This document shows, in pieces, positions 60,664 through 64,000 of a stretch of 64,000 nucleotides of DNA. The notes beneath the pieces were generated by a model. That model saw nothing but the letters and a program-made list of their open reading frames with translations. It was not told the origin of the DNA and searched no databases. Origin of the DNA: Cyanoderma ruficeps. Lineage: Eukaryota > Chordata > Aves > Passeriformes > Timaliidae. Within the stretch, counting starts at the first letter, position 1, and every line of letters begins with the position of its first letter. The stretch covers positions 37,913,201-37,977,200 of the forward strand of contig VZDJ01007747.1 in the NCBI GenBank assembly GCA_008694505.1. The letters are read 5' to 3'. The position numbers and the translations under genes are program-made.

Positions 60664-61204
60664 CTGAAATTAAACCACAGTGGATAATGGTTACATACAT
60701 TCCAGTGATACAGCAAGAAAATGAAGTTGCTTTGCAACAGGAAACTCGCACAGAATTTAGGACATCAGGTGTAAACAGCACAGGTATGATATTGTTTAGG
60801 CTTGGCTAAATACACTGCACCCATTTTAAAGTGAAACATTATTTGATCTATTCCCCTGCTACAGGTTCAGAAAAAAAGACATGATTAGTACAAAGTGCAA
60901 GCTGAGATGCTGTAGAGTCTTGACAACACCATCCTCTTCAACTGCCTTGAAGCCATTCTGTGTGGAGCATGTAGCAAGCTGCCCATTTAAAACATTTTAA
61001 AGGTTGTAACATTAGTACTGTATGTGACAGGATTAAGTTATACGAGTGTGTTTTAAGGTAGCTGTGAAGAAAAAAAGTTTATATTCTAAAACACACAAAT
61101 ATGATATAATCACAATATGCAACAATACACGATGATACAAGATACACAAAGCTAACTGCTGATGTGAGGAGAAGCTGAGAGTCCTTTACAGCAGATTTAA
61201 TGTT

Positions 61205-61310
61205 CACAGAATCAGAGAATTGTTTAGGCTGGAAAAGACCTCTAAGATCATCATGTCCAGCCATTAACCCAGAACTGACAAGTGTTAACAGTAAACCACG
61301 GACAGGTGCC
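61205..61310 (-). mobile_element. CR1 LINE 3'-end fragment
   Basis: CACAGAATCAGAGAATTG followed by TTAGGCTGGAAAAGACCTCT and CCATTAACCCAGAACTG is the reverse complement of a CR1 3' end. Only about 100 bp are recognisable. Minus orientation, same as RGS12. Confidence 0.88.
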
Positions 61311-61784
61311 CAATGATAAGGAAAAAACCCATCAGTATCTCTGGACAATTCAGTAATCAAGGTGCTGAAGATCTTGAAAGAGAACAGCTTACATTAAATG
61401 ACCAACATTCATCTTTAACCACAGAGGAAGAAAGCAGCTCTATACCAGGCCTGGAGCAAATAGCTGAGGCTGATTTAACCAAAACTAAATTTATGAAAGT
61501 GAAAAAAAGCTTTTTCTTAAATGCCAAGTAATTTTTTGAAATTTTTTGTTCCATTTCTTGAAAACTTGCTGTTTTAAGTGAAATCCATACTTTTAGCTCC
61601 ATATCTTCCCCTGTGATTCAGGTGATCTGAAAAAACAGTATGAATGGCTACTTCTTCGGACATGACAAATTCCCCACAAGCGAAGGAAGGTATGCACCAC
61701 CCAGCAGGTTATGGCATTCCCAAGAGTATTAAGGGAAGTCCATCACTGAGACAGAGTGGCCCATTTGCAGATGGAAACCACGCT

Positions 61785-61831
61785 TCAGATTGTGCAGACA
61801 CACCCTTCTCAGATTGTGCAGACACACCTTC
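61785..61831 (+). repeat. 24-bp direct duplication
   Basis: Two adjacent copies of TCAGATTGTGCAGACACACC plus CTTC/TTC, differing by one base in length. Confidence 0.9.
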
Positions 61832-64000
61832 TCAACAGGCTTTAGCCCAAAACTTATCTTGTAAACAGCAAGATAGAGCAGAGAGAATTTGATCTTGTAG
61901 GGTCACAGAAACCTAACTCAAACTGAATGCCAACTTCCATGTTTTTGACTTTCCCTTCTGTATATTCCCATTCCTGATTAGGTGCTGCTTGTCCTCTTTG
62001 TTGGGCCTTCTAGTGCACTGTTTTCCACATGGTAAGCTATGGAAAAATACTTCTGTATATGCTAGCTTTGACAGTCTGCAAATTAAAGATACTTAATACT
62101 GAAAAGAAAATTACAACCTTTTAACTTTGCTGAACAGTCATGAGAGCATAACTGATTTAACTTGAGCTGATTATCATCTGCCCTAGCTCGACATGAAATA
62201 CATGCTATGTTATTCTTATTTTAGTGTGTTCAAGTGACCTACACTGTCCTCCATCCAGAAACACTGAAAATGCTTGTTCTCACTCAATTTACAAAAAGGA
62301 ACAACATCCTAACTAGGTACTTTGGCTGCATTCACACTGCCATTACAACCTCTAACAGCAAGATCATGGACAAATTTGTCAGGACATGGACAGCAAGCAA
62401 CTTCCAGGGGTATTCCCAACAGGCAGTGCTTGAGAGAGAACAGCCTGGAAGTGTTTCCAAGGCCCTTTCCCACACACTTCTGCAACTTGGCTGCAGCCTT
62501 ACAGCAACACTCCCTATTCCCCAGCACCACACTCATCCAACAACCACCACAGAGCAGCACCCTTGCACTCTGTGGTCAGTGTTCAAACCTAAAAGATCTT
62601 GTGAAAGACCACAAATGCAGAGCTTTCACTTTATTAAGGCTGTGTCACCACCATGAGCTGAACTTAGAGAGTCTGTGGGTGCGTTGCAGTAACTACACAA
62701 CCCACAGCGGTGGGTTCTCAAGGTGGTGCCACCCACCAAGACCACAAACTGACCTGCAGAACCACTTGTTGAAGCCAAGAAATTAAGGGCCAGCAAGCAG
62801 CTGATTGCCCAGCATTGACCTCAGCCAGGCAACAGACCACCAGCACCTCAAGGCCACCGCCTTCAGCAGAACTCTCATCCTGCTTCACTTCATTTTTCAG
62901 GGAAAAGAACAGCTCTGACTGAGGCACTGACAATTTGAGATAAGCAGGTCTGGTACAGATAGGCCTTGTGGCTGGGAGTGGACCCACAGCAGGTCTTCTC
63001 ATAAGCTTTTTCTCCCACATTATGAGCCCTCCAACTAAGGCCACAGCATTTCCAAAGGGACAAAACCTGCATCAGCTCTGTCACCTGACTCATCAGGACA
63101 TCCTGTACTCCACCAAACAAATGGGAGAGGATAAGGAGGAATTCAGGCATAGTCTCCACAACACCAGGATGACTAATGCATGAAAAAATGTCTGGGAAGG
63201 TGGTGACTGGTAATTCCCACAGAAGGCTCAGGCTTGGGAGATGCATAAGGAGTAGCTATAAGATCAGGAAGCTACCAGAATTATAGTTAGACCAGCAGTC
63301 AGACCTACCTTTCTATCTCCACTTTGCAGGAGGATGACACTATACCCAGCTGCTCAGATTGCCCAAAAGAGATTGTGTCCTAAGATTGTGACCTGGTTCA
63401 TTAAAGCTATGGCCCTGATTTCAAAATAATGATACCAAAATTACTTCTACTAATAAATTGGTAGGGTGAAAGAGTTACCAAGGAGATGACTTAGGGAAAA
63501 AAACCTAGAAACTTAAATTCTACAGGAAATGTGAAGTGTATCCTGTTATTGAATAACAGTTCTGATTATCAAAAATTATTTAAAATACATCCACTACAGT
63601 AGTCTTCAGACTCCAACAGTTCTAAAATCTCTTTGCCTGACAGTAGTATTAAAGCATAAGAGAAGAACTCCTTTAATACAAATGACATTTTAAAAACCAA
63701 AATTAGACACTATTAGTGTATTCAACTCTCCACTAAAGAAAAGAAAACCAAAGCAGCCATATGCAAACACTCCATGCAATGGTGCTGCAACACATGGAAT
63801 TATTTACTTGCACTAAACCCTCATGTCAATAATAGTACTTTCAGATTATTTTTTAGTTAAATGAAGATTTTATCTACAAATAACAAAAAAAACAGTTAAG
63901 CAGCCTTTTTTCTATTCTTCTAACAGTGTCTAAAATATACAGCACGAAAAACTATTTTTACAGATTATAAAGGAAAAGATAACAGACATAAACATAGAGC

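Larger units (their letters stand above)
60664..64000 (-). other. RGS12: RGS12 intron upstream of the RGS-end exon (runs off right edge)
   Basis: The preceding exon should end in the middle of the RGS domain and was not found here. The intron carries a CR1 3' fragment, a 24-bp direct duplication at 61785-61831 and a GC-richer block at about 62220-63290 with unexplained open frames on both strands. Confidence 0.7.

Noticed and set aside
1..64000. CRISPR arrays, operons, riboswitches, rRNA or tRNA genes
   Set aside because: This is vertebrate nuclear DNA; no arrays of spaced repeats or cloverleaf tRNA boxes were seen.

Overview
The window is vertebrate nuclear DNA, most likely from a bird. It has AT-rich introns and intergenic DNA with small spliced exons, and CR1 LINE fragments of the sauropsid type. 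The gene order HGFAC-RGS12 matches the block on human 4p16.3. All genes I could support are on the minus strand, so transcription runs from high to low coordinates. I cannot name the species.

Positions 1-18738: the 5' half of HGFAC (hepatocyte growth factor activator), a secreted liver serine protease zymogen. Seven coding exons were reconstructed with matching phases: signal peptide, a 40-nt linker microexon, a fibronectin type II domain split over two exons, EGF1, fibronectin type I and EGF2. The kringle and protease exons are not in the window and should lie to the left. An HNF1-like site sits about 160 bp upstream of the start codon.

Positions 18739-34072: about 15 kb between genes. It holds simple repeats, a strong hairpin, a pyrimidine-rich block with long overlapping open frames, and a few unexplained ORFs, but no gene I can support.

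Positions 34073-40273: a candidate, unrecognised four-exon gene that would encode a 295-residue single-pass membrane protein (weak signal peptide, cysteine-containing ectodomain, one membrane segment, 118-residue tail). All three splice junctions agree in phase. It was assembled by eye and is tentative. A 5'-truncated CR1 lies in its last intron.

Positions 46109-64000: the 3' half of RGS12, a scaffold that is a GTPase-activating protein for Gi/o alpha subunits. Ten coding exons were reconstructed: the end of the RGS domain, a basic linker, two Ras-binding domains, the GoLoco motif and a C-terminal tail. The rest of the RGS domain and the PDZ and PTB exons lie beyond the right edge.

The three genes do not form a pathway; they are neighbours. 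The points of most interest are the candidate gene between HGFAC and RGS12 and the very short N-terminal linker of this HGFAC.
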